From: Oceanobacillus sp. CFH 90083
GTDB lineage: Bacteria; Bacillota; Bacilli; Bacillales; Amphibacillaceae
Length of the DNA: 45,555 nucleotides
Assembly (NCBI RefSeq): GCF_009389585.1
Contig: NZ_VIYG01000013.1
Span: 55,872-101,426, forward strand
Direction: 5' to 3'
Shown: positions 1 through 8,879 of the stretch, in pieces
Layout of the letters: every line of letters begins with the position of its first letter
How positions within the stretch are numbered: the first letter of the stretch is position 1
The notes under the pieces: generated by a model
Database searches by the model: none
Told to the model about the DNA's origin: nothing
The model's input: only the letters and a program-made list of their open reading frames with translations
Position numbers and translations under genes: made by a program

Positions 1-792
1 AGCAGGTCCGATAGGTCCGGTAGCACCGGCAGGTCCAATAGGTCCGGTAGCGCCAGCAGGTCCAGTAGCACCGGTAGCACCGGCTGGTCCAGCAGGCCCG
101 GTAGCACCGGCAGGTCCAATAGGGCCGGTAGCGCCGGCAGGTCCAGTAGCACCGGTAGCACCGGCTGGTCCAGCAGGCCCGGTAGCACCGGCAGGTCCAA
201 TAGGGCCGGTAGCGCCGGCAGGTCCAGTAGCACCGGTAGCACCGGCTGGTCCAGCAGGCCCGGTAGCACCGGCAGGTCCAATAGGGCCGGTAGCGCCGGC
301 AGGTCCAGTAGCACCGGTAGCACCGGCTGGTCCAGCAGGCCCGGTAGCACCGGCAGGTCCAGCGGGTCCAGTAGCACCAGCAGGTCCAGCAGGTCCAATA
401 GGTCCAGTAGCACCGGCAGGTCCAGCGGGTCCGGTAGCACCGGCAGGTCCAGCAGGTCCTGTTGGGCCAGGCGGCCCTGGAGGTCCAACACTTCCATCAG
501 GCATAATACTGGTTACCTGTTTTAACTTGTTATCTAATAAAAGTTCTTTTTTCATCGCTGTTGCAAGCATATCCTGAACAGCTTCATTCACTTCAAGTAT
601 TTCTGGTAAAGTTGCTGGTGTTGTTAAGCCTGGGATTGTACCAAGCGCATATTGGATTTTTTCCCCTTCTGCGTTAATGATGTGAGAAAGTCCTAGTTCC
701 TCCATTGCAATCGAAGCAAGAAGAAGATTAATCGCGTCATCTCTAGTAAAAGTTATATTGGGCGTGAAATTTGGCAGGCTGGGCTGGGACAT
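1..792 (-). CDS. Collagen-like surface protein (C-terminus beyond window)
   Basis: The reading frame is open from the ATG at 792 to the window edge, so only the first 264 residues are seen. Residues 1 to about 98 form a non-repetitive, mainly helical N-terminal domain (contains [20 protein letters not shown]). After PDGSV come uninterrupted Gly-X-Y triplets, mostly GPA, GAT and GPI, predicting a collagen triple helix. The start is supported by AAAGGGGAA just upstream. Similar N-domain plus collagen architectures are common among exosporium or spore-surface filaments of Bacillaceae (BclA-like), whose threonine-rich GAT triplets are O-glycosylated. That makes it the natural acceptor for the glycan genes downstream, but this is inference. 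A C-terminal globular domain is expected outside the window. The N-domain does not look like the BclA targeting motif. Confidence 0.85.
   Translation of the reverse strand, partial: MSQPSLPNFTPNITFTRDDAINLLLASIAMEELGLSHIINAEGEKIQYALGTIPGLTTPATLPEILEVNEAVQDMLATAMKKELLLDNKLKQVTSIMPDGSVGPPGPPGPTGPAGPAGATGPAGPAGATGPIGPAGPAGATGPAGPAGATGPAGPAGATGATGPAGATGPIGPAGATGPAGPAGATGATGPAGATGPIGPAGATGPAGPAGATGATGPAGATGPIGPAGATGPAGPAGATGATGPAGATGPIGPAGATGPIGPA
59..361. repeat. 81-bp tandem repeats inside the collagen-like gene
   Basis: A unit of exactly 81 bp starts at 59, 140, 221 and 302; the fourth copy diverges after about 60 bp. The copies are nearly identical at the DNA level. Each unit encodes nine Gly-X-Y triplets (27 residues), so copy changes keep the reading frame and the triple-helix register. 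Less regular 9-bp-based repeats flank the block on both sides. Confidence 0.92.
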
Positions 793-1852
793 TATGATTC
801 CCCTTTCTTTATAAAATGTTGGAGTAGAAGTATTTGTAGGAGATGTAGATTGATAAATACGACGTTCTCAACTAATATATTCTGAGTTAGCTGGATGGGT
901 ATAGACATATCACTAAAATTTTTAGCTATAAAAAACAGGCCGGAAACCTTCTGTGAAAAATGTTTGAAATAGTGTTTCCAGTATTTCGGTATTTTAGTAT
1001 AGCAGTCCCACAAAAACCTGTTCTGCGAATATTTATAAAGTTTCGGTTTGTCTTCTATATAAAATAAGGAAGCCTTTTAACTCTATTGCTTACTATAAAT
1101 AAATTCGTTTAGCGAACAAAAAGAGCGTACTCTTCATATCAGCTTTTGGAACCGAAAAGAGAAACAGTCCAAAGTCCATAAATGAAAAGCTCCCGTTTTT
1201 GATGCTTTCCCGGCTTCTCCCCAGCCCTTTATTTCTTGAAAACACTATTTTAATGAATATGTACAATCTCGCTAATTAAAAAAACATAAATTATTTTATA
1301 ACAAGAAGAAAGGAGTGTGAATGATAGGTCATATAGACTTTGTTCCAATTTAAGGAATAAAGTATAAGCACAACAAAGGCAAACCTGCTATTTTTCAAAG
1401 CTTGGCTTGCCAAATTCCCCCCCCCATAAAGTTTATTCCAATGGGAAGCAAGCTTTATGGATGCTGATCTGAGACTGAGAAAAATCAAAAATGTAAAAAA
1501 CACGATGGCAGTGAATATAGTTTCAAATACTAGGACAAACACTGATAAATGTAAGAATAAAGGCTATGACCAAAAGAAAAATAACAAAAAAATCCGATTT
1601 CAGAAAAGCACGCAATATGACCAATGTAAAAAGGTGCGTGCTCTTAATCATTGTGATAATAACCGTTAAAATGGTGTGACCATAAAACAAAATGAATTAG
1701 TCTGTCTATAGTAATCCAGTCTCAGGGGGAGAGATAATCGTTAAAGAATCTGAAGACGTCGGAATGATGCCGGCAGACTTCTAAGCAGCTGTGATTTTCC
1801 TTATTAGTAGTAATAGACAGGAGATCCCGAAAATTATTATGGAAAGGAATGA
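793..1852. other. 1.06-kb gap between divergent surface-protein genes
   Basis: No convincing gene is seen: the few open frames lack ribosome binding sites and have AT-driven composition. The gap lies between the minus-strand collagen-like gene and the plus-strand small spore-type genes, so it should hold promoters for both; none could be placed with confidence. A run of nine C lies at 1417-1425. Around it is an imperfect inverted repeat (AAAGCTTGGCTT near 1397 with AAGCAAGCTTT near 1446) and a nested CCATAAAG/CTTTATGG pair (1424-1431, 1453-1460). Confidence 0.5.
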
Positions 1853-2242
1853 ATGAGCTTGGCTAATTTAACAGATCGTCAAAGAAATTTATTAGGGTTG
1901 CTAAACCTCTTGTCACAAAACACATTCAATAACAATAGCACCAGCGATGATAGCACGTTAAGTAACAGTTTTTCTCTCAATTTACCGGGGCTCAATCTGG
2001 ATTTAGATCAGAGTTTAAATTTGGATTTTGGTTTCGGCAGAGGAAGAACTCCTGCTACCCCGACAACCATTAGAGAAGTTTTACTGGGTTTAGTAAACGA
2101 ACAGGTGCAGGTCACTACTCCTTTTGACACAATAACTGGAACATTACTCAATGTTCAAAATGACTATATTACGATGATTGAAGCTTCTGGCGCACAAGTA
2201 CTGACCCAAATAGAAAAAATTGAATTTGTCAGTAATATGTAA
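1853..2242 (+). CDS. Small spore-type protein, DUF2642-like
   Basis: This 129-residue protein starts behind GGAAAGGAATGA. Residues 1-65 are low-complexity, rich in Asn, Ser, Leu and Asp with a leucine/asparagine pattern (SFSLNLPGLNLDLDQSLNLD). Residues 72-126 form a compact beta-rich domain (REVLLGLVNEQVQVTTP...GTLLNVQNDYITMIE) that I read as the DUF2642/YuzF-like Sm-type fold found in small Bacillus spore proteins. There is no signal peptide or membrane segment. It is followed 13 bp later by a second protein with a similar fold, so the pair is probably co-transcribed. A structural role in coat or exosporium is inference; no enzyme motif is visible. Confidence 0.72.
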   Translation: MSLANLTDRQRNLLGLLNLLSQNTFNNNSTSDDSTLSNSFSLNLPGLNLDLDQSLNLDFGFGRGRTPATPTTIREVLLGLVNEQVQVTTPFDTITGTLLNVQNDYITMIEASGAQVLTQIEKIEFVSNM

Positions 2243-2255
2243 GGGAGGGGTCCAA

Positions 2256-2468
2256 ATGTTTGAAGCGAGGTTTGTTGCTGAATTATCTACTCGAACCGGA
2301 TCAAATGTGGAATTAGCTACAGATAACAATTTAATCGAAGGTATTCTCTCAACGGTTACCGCAGATTTGGTTTTAGTAATTGATGTGACAAGCGGCTATG
2401 GAGGCAATGTCAAAATATATATATCTTTGGATGCTATTAATTTCGTCCGCTTTCCTGTAGCAGCGTAG
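2256..2468 (+). CDS. Small Sm-like protein, partner of the preceding gene
   Basis: This is a 70-residue protein. The ATG at 2256 is chosen because it follows AAGGGAGGGG at good spacing; an in-frame start at 2220 would overlap the previous gene and has no site. The whole chain is one beta-rich domain (GSNVELATDNNLIEGILSTV, then DLVLVIDV, then VKIYISLDAINFVRFP) with the same strand rhythm as the C-terminal half of the upstream protein, so a DUF2642-like relative is likely. Gene order and size suggest a spore-surface or coat component. The function is unknown. Confidence 0.7.
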   Translation: MFEARFVAELSTRTGSNVELATDNNLIEGILSTVTADLVLVIDVTSGYGGNVKIYISLDAINFVRFPVAA

Positions 2469-2532
2469 AAAAAATATTTATCAAGAAAGATTTGTTTTTC
2501 TTCACTCCCTATTTTTGGAAATAGAAAGGTGA

Positions 2533-2568
2533 AAAATACTCTGGTTTGGCAGCCAGGGTATTTTATTA
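2533..2568 (+). terminator. Rho-independent terminator
   Basis: The arms AAAATACTCTGG (2533-2544) and CCAGGGTATTTT (2553-2564) pair over 12 bp with one G-U, with an 8-nt loop and a following T-rich tail. It ends the two-gene unit before sat. Confidence 0.8.
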
Positions 2569-2694
2569 TTATCCACGGGAGCCGAATAAAAATCAAGCCA
2601 ATTGCACTGCGATAAATTTGAGTCATAAGCGGTTTCGGCCAATGTTGCTATTCAATATATTACTATATGAAAATTGAAATTTGGAGGTTATAGT

Positions 2695-3846
2695 ATGGTC
2701 AATCAACCACACGGCGGAAGATTAATCAGCCGTGAATTAACTGGACAGCAAAAAGATGAAGCAGCCAGACATGCTGAAAGGCTTCCATCAATCATTGTGG
2801 ACCCCTGGGTGATTTCCGATATGGAATTGATTGGGACCGGAGGCTTTAGTCCGCTGACAGGGTTTATGAAGCAAGCTGATTATGAAAATGTTATTGCCAA
2901 TACACGTCTTGCAGATGGCATGATTTGGAGCATTCCCATTACACTGCCGGTCACCGAACAACAGGCTCTAAACATTAACGTTGGTGAACAAATTGCTCTT
3001 AAAGGAAAGGATGATATCATTTACGGGATACTCGAGCTGGAGGAGAAATATGGATATGACAAAAAGAAAGAAGCACAGCATATCTATGGCACGACTGATG
3101 CGGCACATCCCGGTGTGAAAAAAGTTTATGAAAAAGGACATGTATACCTTGGCGGGCCAATTACACTGCTTCGCCGGCCGGATCATAGTCCATTTGCAGC
3201 TTATTACATGGATCCATCTGAAACACGGCAGATGTTTGCTGATTTGAATTGGAAAACAATCGTTGGTTTTCAGACACGTAACCCGGTGCACCGCGCACAT
3301 GAATATATTCAGAAGGCTGCTCTGGAGTCGGTCGATGGTTTACTGCTGAATCCGCTTGTCGGTGAAACAAAGCCTGATGATATTCCGGCAGCTGTCCGGA
3401 TGGAAAGCTATGAAATAATTTTAAAAAATTACTATGTGAAAGATCGTGTCCGTCTTGTCATCTATCCGGCAGCAATGCGCTACGCTGGACCGAGAGAAGC
3501 GATTTTACATGCTATTGTACGCAAAAATTATGGCTGTACACATTTCATCATCGGACGTGATCATGCTGGTGTTGGTAATTATTATGGTGCATATGATGCG
3601 CAAACACTGATCGGTCAATATGAAGAAGAACTCGGTATTCGGATTTTTAAGTTTGAAAATGCGTTTTACTGCAACATTTGTGAAAATATGGCATCCGGGA
3701 AAACCTGTCCGCATGACAAGGAAAACCATGTTGATTTAAGTGGCACAAAAGTACGTGAAATGCTTCGTAATGGCAAACGTCCGCCCAAAGAATTTTCACG
3801 TCCGGAAGTTGCGGATGTACTAATCAGAGGAATGCGAAGAAAATGA
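2695..3846 (+). CDS. sat: Sulfate adenylyltransferase (ATP sulfurylase)
   Basis: It converts sulfate and ATP to adenosine 5'-phosphosulfate (APS) plus pyrophosphate in the cytoplasm. The 383-residue length is typical of the monofunctional Bacillus Sat. The ATG at 2695 follows TTGGAGGTT; a start at 2674 would lie upstream of that site. The nucleotide-binding QTRN (193-196) with HRAH (199-202) and the GRDHAG motif (287-292) are intact. It is followed by an SLC13 permease and APS kinase in the same direction, a set able to import sulfate and make PAPS. No APS/PAPS reductase, sulfite reductase or cysteine synthase gene is in the window. The proximity of a sulfotransferase gene suggests that PAPS may serve sulfation as well as, or instead of, assimilation. 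Confidence 0.96.
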   Translation: MVNQPHGGRLISRELTGQQKDEAARHAERLPSIIVDPWVISDMELIGTGGFSPLTGFMKQADYENVIANTRLADGMIWSIPITLPVTEQQALNINVGEQIALKGKDDIIYGILELEEKYGYDKKKEAQHIYGTTDAAHPGVKKVYEKGHVYLGGPITLLRRPDHSPFAAYYMDPSETRQMFADLNWKTIVGFQTRNPVHRAHEYIQKAALESVDGLLLNPLVGETKPDDIPAAVRMESYEIILKNYYVKDRVRLVIYPAAMRYAGPREAILHAIVRKNYGCTHFIIGRDHAGVGNYYGAYDAQTLIGQYEEELGIRIFKFENAFYCNICENMASGKTCPHDKENHVDLSGTKVREMLRNGKRPPKEFSRPEVADVLIRGMRRK

Positions 3847-3917
3847 GGAAGGCTGTTCAAAAATCCTGCTCTAATTTCTTTTTCTTGAGCATGCAGATAA
3901 AGAGGGGATGAAATGTT

Positions 3918-5696
3918 ATGACGCTGGAAATGATGTTTGTTCTGATGTTACTGCTGACCATGTTTTCCATTCTGATTTTTGAATTAATCCGGCCTGACAT
4001 AGTTCTTTTCTCCATATTGATGATATTACTTCTATCGGGCATATTGACAGTTGACGAGGCGCTTGCCGGATTTTCCAATGAAGGGATGCTGACTATCGCA
4101 TTATTGTTCATTGTTGCAGGAACGATACAGAAGAGTGGTCTAATCAATCAAATGATGGGAAAATGGCTGCAAAACAGTCGTTCACACACAGGTGCGATGC
4201 TGCGTTTTTTGGTGCCGACATCTGCGTTTTCCGCATTTTTAAATAATACACCGATTGTGGCAGCCCTTACGCCAATGATTAAAAAATGGTGCGAAGATAG
4301 CAGAATTGCTCCTTCCAAGTTTTTAATCCCATTGTCATATGCCACTATTTTAGGCGGGATGATCACATTAATCGGAACGTCGACAAATCTCGTTGTTCAC
4401 GGTTTGATGCTGGACTTTGGGCTAGAGGGTTTTTCATTATTCACATTAGCTGCCGTCGGTATTCCGACTACTCTGGTTGGACTGATTTACCTATTTACCA
4501 TCGGATACAAATTACTGCCGGATAACAAAAGCTTCCATCAGAAGATGAAGGAAGACTCCAAAGAATATATCGCTGAACTACTAGTGACACAGGATTTCGA
4601 ACATCTGGGCAAGAGTATCAGGCAAGCAGGTCTGCGTGGTCTGAAGGGTCTTTACTTGATTGAGATTATCCGTAGTGAAGAACGGATTTCACCAGTCAAG
4701 TCAACTGCGGTAATTCAGAGTGGTGACCGATTGATTTTTACGGGGCTGATTTCAACCATAGCTGACTTACAGCAGATGAAAGGTTTGGAGCTGGAAACAG
4801 GGACAAACATGGAGCTTGGTCAGCTTAAAGATGGATCAAGCATGCTGGTGGATGCGGTCGTATCAGACCAGTCTTCCCTGATATCTAAATCAATTAGACA
4901 GTCGCAGTTCCGTTCACAATATGATGCAGGTGTTATTGCAGTACACCGAAATAATGAACGGATGAAGAGCAAGGTTGGCGACATCATTTTGAAGCCGGGG
5001 GATTCATTATTGCTTTTGGCTGGTACGGACTTTATTGAAAAATATCAACAGTCGAATGATTTTTTTGTCGTGTCGTCATTGAATACACCGCCTTCTCTGC
5101 ACCAAAGTACAAAGAAGGGCTGGTTTTCCATTACCATGCTGCTTGTGATGATTATGACGGTAACGCTGGGGTGGCTCAGCATGTTTCAAGCGATGGCACT
5201 GGCAGTATTAGTATTTTTGGCGATGAAAATGATTACACCTCAGGAAGCAAAGAATTATATTCACTTCAACGTTTTATTAATGATTGCCAGTTCGTTGGGA
5301 ATAGGAACTGCTATGAGGAAAACGGGTCTGGCGGAATGGGTTGCGGCTCGTCTGCTGGAGCTTGGTGAGCCGCTTGGGTTACTGGTCGTTTTGTTTATGA
5401 TCTATATCCTGACAAATGTGTTTACAGAGATTGTTACGAATAGCACAGCAGCCGTTATGATGCTTCCGGTCGGAATTGAAATGGCACATACACTTCATGT
5501 CGATACGCTGGGAATAGCTGTCCTGATTGCGATAGCCGCTTCAGCAAGCTTCGTTACACCGATTGGTTACCAGACAAACTTAATAGTGTATGGTCCCGGT
5601 GGCTATAAGTTTATCGATTATGTAAAAGTGGGACTCCCGCTAAGTCTATTAGTAATGGTGACATCTGTTTTAATCGCTTATAATGTATGGTTTTAG
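3918..5696 (+). CDS. SLC13/DASS-type permease with two RCK_C domains, likely sulfate uptake
   Basis: This 592-residue integral membrane protein has two blocks of transmembrane helices (about 1-200 and 400-592). A soluble central part (about 205-380) shows two TrkA-C/RCK_C-like repeats (each ending in GDxLIFTG or GDSLLLLAG). Motifs of the DASS/ArsB superfamily are visible: FLNNTPIVA and LIGTSTNLVVHG in the first half, and TEIVTNSTAAVMM with FVTPIGYQTN in the second half. Proteins of this architecture between sat and cysC are generally sulfate permeases; other divalent anions are possible. It begins 71 bp after sat, behind AGAGGGGATG, and ends 12 bp before cysC. Confidence 0.88.
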   Translation: MTLEMMFVLMLLLTMFSILIFELIRPDIVLFSILMILLLSGILTVDEALAGFSNEGMLTIALLFIVAGTIQKSGLINQMMGKWLQNSRSHTGAMLRFLVPTSAFSAFLNNTPIVAALTPMIKKWCEDSRIAPSKFLIPLSYATILGGMITLIGTSTNLVVHGLMLDFGLEGFSLFTLAAVGIPTTLVGLIYLFTIGYKLLPDNKSFHQKMKEDSKEYIAELLVTQDFEHLGKSIRQAGLRGLKGLYLIEIIRSEERISPVKSTAVIQSGDRLIFTGLISTIADLQQMKGLELETGTNMELGQLKDGSSMLVDAVVSDQSSLISKSIRQSQFRSQYDAGVIAVHRNNERMKSKVGDIILKPGDSLLLLAGTDFIEKYQQSNDFFVVSSLNTPPSLHQSTKKGWFSITMLLVMIMTVTLGWLSMFQAMALAVLVFLAMKMITPQEAKNYIHFNVLLMIASSLGIGTAMRKTGLAEWVAARLLELGEPLGLLVVLFMIYILTNVFTEIVTNSTAAVMMLPVGIEMAHTLHVDTLGIAVLIAIAASASFVTPIGYQTNLIVYGPGGYKFIDYVKVGLPLSLLVMVTSVLIAYNVWF

Positions 5697-5708
5697 GAGG
5701 AAAAGCTT

Positions 5709-6311
5709 ATGACTGAGTCGGAAAATGTGAAGTGGCATCATGCAAAAGTAACGAAAGAACAACGGAGGCATTTAAATAAGCATAAGAGTGCCGTGGTTTG
5801 GTTCACCGGGTTGTCTGGCTCCGGTAAATCGACTATTTCCGTTGAACTGGAAAAGGAACTGCATCACCTTGGTGTCCGGACGTACTGTTTGGATGGTGAC
5901 AATATCCGTCATGGATTGAATAAAGATCTTGGCTTCCGTCCGGATGACCGGAAAGAAAATATCCGCCGCATCGGCGAAGTATCCAAGCTGATGGTTGAAG
6001 CCGGGCTGGTTGTACTGGCAGCATTTATTTCACCATATCGCGCAGACCGTAATGAAATACGAAAAAGGATGGATGACGGTGAATTTATTGAAGTATTTGT
6101 CAATGCGAAAATAGAAACATGTGAATCACGTGATCCAAAAGGACTTTATAAGAAAGCACGCGCGGGTGAGGTGAAAGAATTTACCGGGATTGATGCGCCT
6201 TATGAAGCACCGCTGAACCCCGAATGTATAGTGAATACAGATAAGCAGAGTGTTGAGGAATCAGTGCAAACGATCATGTCCTATTTGAAGGCGGAAGGGT
6301 ACCTGGAATGA
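5709..6311 (+). CDS. cysC: Adenylylsulfate (APS) kinase
   Basis: It phosphorylates APS at the 3' position to form PAPS, the donor for sulfotransferases and the substrate of PAPS reductase. This is a 200-residue P-loop protein: GLSGSGKS at 34-41, then [19 protein letters not shown], and the family signature [20 protein letters not shown]. It starts 12 bp after the permease behind AGGAGGAAAAG and is clearly the third gene of the sat operon. No clear terminator follows; about 250 bp separate it from the nucleotide-sugar dehydratase gene. Confidence 0.96.
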   Translation: MTESENVKWHHAKVTKEQRRHLNKHKSAVVWFTGLSGSGKSTISVELEKELHHLGVRTYCLDGDNIRHGLNKDLGFRPDDRKENIRRIGEVSKLMVEAGLVVLAAFISPYRADRNEIRKRMDDGEFIEVFVNAKIETCESRDPKGLYKKARAGEVKEFTGIDAPYEAPLNPECIVNTDKQSVEESVQTIMSYLKAEGYLE

Positions 6312-6373
6312 AATCAGGGTCACTGGATTCACAGCAATTGCCCCTTTTTCCCTTACTTCAACGTATATCATGT

Positions 6374-6400
6374 ACCGTCTACTATTTTTTTCATAGATTG
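6374..6400 (+). promoter_or_regulatory. Candidate sigma-K-type promoter of the dehydratase gene
   Basis: AC (6374-6375), a 16-bp spacer and CATAGATTG (6392-6400) resemble the sigma-K pattern AC-N16/17-CATANNNTA, with the final A replaced by G. The same final G is found at the 10897-10905 promoter. It lies about 160 bp before the start codon. Confidence 0.35.
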
Positions 6401-6560
6401 AGGTATACCTATTTGAATGAAATGATGCCAGTTTCCAAGCAGCGAATAAATAAACGAATATGGAAGCCTGCTTGCGAAAAACGCCCTCATCCAACTCATC
6501 AGCTGTTCAAATCTTGGTGATATAAACAATTAAACAATATTCCTGGAGGAGTGTTTAGAT

Positions 6561-7565
6561 GTGTTTCAAAATACGACAATATTGATTACCGGAGGAACAG
6601 GTTCCTGGGGACATGAACTCGTTAAAAAACTAATTTCTTTTCAACCAAAGGAAATAAGGATCTTTTCGCGTAATGAATTTGCTCAGGTGAAAATGAAAAG
6701 GTTATTTTCGGATAACGCTTGTTTGAAATTTATAATTGGCGATGTAAGAGATTTTGAGGCAGTAGATGAAGCAGCCCAAAACGTTGATTATCTCTTCCAT
6801 CTTTCGGCGCTGAAGCATGTGCCAATCTGTGAAGAACAACCCTCAGAAGCATTAAAAACAAATGTACATGGTACTGAGAATATCATCAAAGCAAGTTTAA
6901 AGCAAAAGGTGAAAAAAGTCATCGATGTTTCCACAGATAAAGCAGTTGAACCAATCAATTTTTATGGAATGACAAAAGCAATTGGTGAGAAATTAATCAT
7001 TCAGGCCAATCAATTAAGCACTCATACGCGTTTTGTCTGTGTCCGCGGGGGGAATGTTATTGGAACAAATGGGAGTGTCATCCCGTTTTTTAAGGAACAG
7101 ATAACTACCAGCCATGAAGTTCCTCTAACATCTAGAGAAATGACACGCTTCTTCCTGACAGTTTCCCAAGCCATTGAATTACTGATACATGCATCTGAAA
7201 AAGCAATCGGCGGAGAAGTATTTGTCATGAAGATGGAAGCGTGCCGGATTGTCGATTTAATTGATGTTCTGGAAAAACATTTTGCCGAAAAAAAAGTCAA
7301 TATTAATGAGGTTGGCATCCGTCCGGGTGAAAAACTGCATGAGGTATTAGTATCCAATGCTGAATCCAGAAATGCATATCAATTTGATGAAAATTATTAT
7401 GTTATTTTGCCTGCTAATGCTTCTGAGGAGATAAAGAAAAGGTATAAGAATTTACCAAAGGTCGCCTTCAAACAATACCAATCCAATGATGAGCTCATGT
7501 CCTCCAGTGAAATTGAACAAATTCTCAGAAAAGCAAATGTTATTACAACTTCAGCTCTTTTTTAA
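6561..7565 (+). CDS. CapE/FlaA1-like UDP-GlcNAc 4,6-dehydratase (SDR)
   Basis: It probably converts UDP-GlcNAc to a UDP-4-keto-6-deoxy sugar, the first step to FucNAc, QuiNAc or pseudaminic-type sugars. The 334-residue protein has an N-terminal NAD(P) site TGGTGSWG (10-17), then LSALKHVP, D126-K127 and Y135xxxK139 in STDKAVEPINFYGMTK, as in short inverting dehydratases. It starts with GTG at 6561, placed 10 bp after CTGGAGGA; the overlapping ATG at 6559 is out of frame. The next enzyme of the L-FucNAc route (CapF-like) is on the opposite strand at 9668-10810; a CapG-like epimerase is not in the window. Retaining or other SDR 4,6-dehydratases cannot be fully excluded. Confidence 0.88.
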   Translation: MFQNTTILITGGTGSWGHELVKKLISFQPKEIRIFSRNEFAQVKMKRLFSDNACLKFIIGDVRDFEAVDEAAQNVDYLFHLSALKHVPICEEQPSEALKTNVHGTENIIKASLKQKVKKVIDVSTDKAVEPINFYGMTKAIGEKLIIQANQLSTHTRFVCVRGGNVIGTNGSVIPFFKEQITTSHEVPLTSREMTRFFLTVSQAIELLIHASEKAIGGEVFVMKMEACRIVDLIDVLEKHFAEKKVNINEVGIRPGEKLHEVLVSNAESRNAYQFDENYYVILPANASEEIKKRYKNLPKVAFKQYQSNDELMSSSEIEQILRKANVITTSALF

Positions 7566-7650
7566 CACATCGATCTGCGGTAAAGTACAAAAGACAATTA
7601 AAATACAAATTATAGGAAGATAATTAGGACAAAACATCGGAAACAATCCC

Positions 7651-7697
7651 AAAATAGTGTGTTGCCACTTACAGGTGGAGACACACTATTTTTTGTT
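7651..7697 (+). terminator. Strong Rho-independent terminator after the dehydratase gene
   Basis: The perfect 12-bp arms AAAATAGTGTGT (7651-7662) and ACACACTATTTT (7681-7692) enclose an inner CCAC/GTGG pair, followed by TTTTGTTTTT. Because the arms start with A and end with T, it could also stop transcripts from the opposite strand. Confidence 0.88.
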
Positions 7698-7789
7698 TTT
7701 AATCCGTTTGGAGTGTGAAGAATGTAGCTTAAAAGTCGTTCGACGTAAAAATTTTTTAGGCAGTAACTATAAGTACAGTTGTTTTTATA

Positions 7790-7905
7790 GAGGGAGTAAC
7801 CGCAAACGGTCTTTGGCGGGGCGGGTAACCGCAGCCCCATTCCGAGTTTCAGGACGTTAGTGTCAGCGTTGCTACAAGGACGTTACGGATTTAGCAGCTC
7901 GGTCT
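7790..7905. other. GC-rich patch with short direct repeats in a gene gap
   Basis: The 7566-7931 gap is AT-rich except for this stretch. It contains two direct-repeat pairs, GTAACCGCA (7796-7804 and 7825-7833) and AGGACGTTA (7851-7859 and 7877-7885). A strong GGGGC...GCCCC hairpin lies around 7818-7838. No open frame with a ribosome binding site covers it. It may be an interspersed repeat, a small RNA or the remnant of something transferred; I do not recognise it. Confidence 0.4.
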
Positions 7906-7931
7906 TTTTATCTAACTTTTTGAACACACAC

Positions 7932-8858
7932 TTATAATACGCTTTTTATCTGGTCGATTAACTGATTTGCCCGATGAGCGGTGGAATGATGGTTATGAAC
8001 AAAACGGTAACCTGCTTCGGTAATCTTTTCCCGCTCTTTTGTATTTTTCAGATAGTATTTCGCTTTTTCCGAAAAATTTTCTGTGTTGATATCCACAAAA
8101 TGCTTTCCCGGTATCAAACCAATTTCCGCGAGCTCAGGTAAAGCCGGAGCCATCAGTAATGTGCGGCACGCCGGCACTTCGAAATATTTAAAAGTTACAA
8201 CCTGGCGGACAGACCCGCATGCAAAAAACAGCTTCGCCTGATTAATGGTTCTGGCGTAATTTTCACCGATGAAAGCTTTATCCTCCTGTTCCCTGGTAAA
8301 ATTCCTCCACCCGGGGTGAGGCCGGTTGAAAAAAGCAGGATTATCTTTATAATGCTGTAATATCCTTGCTCTCAATGGGTAGATGTTCGGAAACGAAATT
8401 TCTCCCAGCAGCATCAAGTCGATTGTTTTTTCATTATTATAGTCTTTAAAGATAGAGGTATTCGCAAATTGAGGAAGAAAGAATACCTGATGCTGGCTTT
8501 GCCTGCGATAATGATTATTAAAATTATGCTGGCATATGACAAAGAACACCCTGATATGATTATTCTCCATATACCTTCTTCGCTGTTCTGTAAACCGGTG
8601 AGCATCAGTTACCATCAGACCTACAGGTATTTGGATACTGGATAAACCGGTGACGACAGGATCAAATCTTGTACCAATATCATTAATAATTAAAATGAAA
8701 TCCGGCTTATCAGTAAGCTTACGTAATATTTTGCGGATAGGACCGGATTTTCGATAAACAGTCAAGCTGGTCACTTTTGCTAATTCTTTTTCTAAATTGT
8801 TATAATTATTATTTGTAAAACGAGAGGTGTCGGCTGCAATTAGCAATAATTTTAGCAT
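7932..8858 (-). CDS. CgeB-like glycosyltransferase
   Basis: This 308-residue protein has two Rossmann-like halves. The N-terminal half runs from MLKLLLIAAD to about 140 and contains FILIINDIGTRF and PVGLMVTDAHRF. The C-terminal half has the CgeB/GT-B type end: INQAKLFFACGSVRQVVTFK, then FEVPACRTLLMAPALPEL, then GKHFVDI and a helical tail. In B. subtilis CgeB is a late mother-cell protein that affects the outermost spore glycan layer. The start follows AGGAAGGTG. It is the last gene of the minus-strand group CapF-like, sulfotransferase, CgeB-like, with a hairpin between it and the sulfotransferase that may lower its expression. The sugar donor and acceptor are not predictable. Confidence 0.78.
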   Translation of the reverse strand: MLKLLLIAADTSRFTNNNYNNLEKELAKVTSLTVYRKSGPIRKILRKLTDKPDFILIINDIGTRFDPVVTGLSSIQIPVGLMVTDAHRFTEQRRRYMENNHIRVFFVICQHNFNNHYRRQSQHQVFFLPQFANTSIFKDYNNEKTIDLMLLGEISFPNIYPLRARILQHYKDNPAFFNRPHPGWRNFTREQEDKAFIGENYARTINQAKLFFACGSVRQVVTFKYFEVPACRTLLMAPALPELAEIGLIPGKHFVDINTENFSEKAKYYLKNTKEREKITEAGYRFVHNHHSTAHRANQLIDQIKSVL

Positions 8859-8879
8859 CTGTTATTCACACCTTCCTGA

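Noticed and set aside
1..361. CRISPR-like regular repeats
   Set aside because: The repeats are contiguous without unique spacers, are in frame, and encode Gly-X-Y triplets of a collagen-like protein.
1291..1542. 83-residue hydrophobic open frame, minus strand
   Set aside because: No upstream ribosome binding site; its end runs through the C9 run and inverted repeat; hydrophobicity comes from T-rich sequence.
1457..1669. 70-residue open frame rich in Lys and Asn, plus strand
   Set aside because: No ribosome binding site, composition expected from AT-rich intergenic DNA, no recognisable domain.
6308..6520. 70-residue open frame after cysC
   Set aside because: Overlaps the cysC end, lacks a good ribosome binding site and covers the candidate promoter of the next gene.
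6559..6585. ATG start for the CapE-like gene
   Set aside because: ATG at 6559 is out of frame and meets a stop after eight codons; GTG at 6561 is in frame with good spacing to the ribosome binding site.
7657..7860. 67-residue open frame across the terminator and GC-rich patch
   Set aside because: It begins inside a strong terminator stem and has no ribosome binding site.
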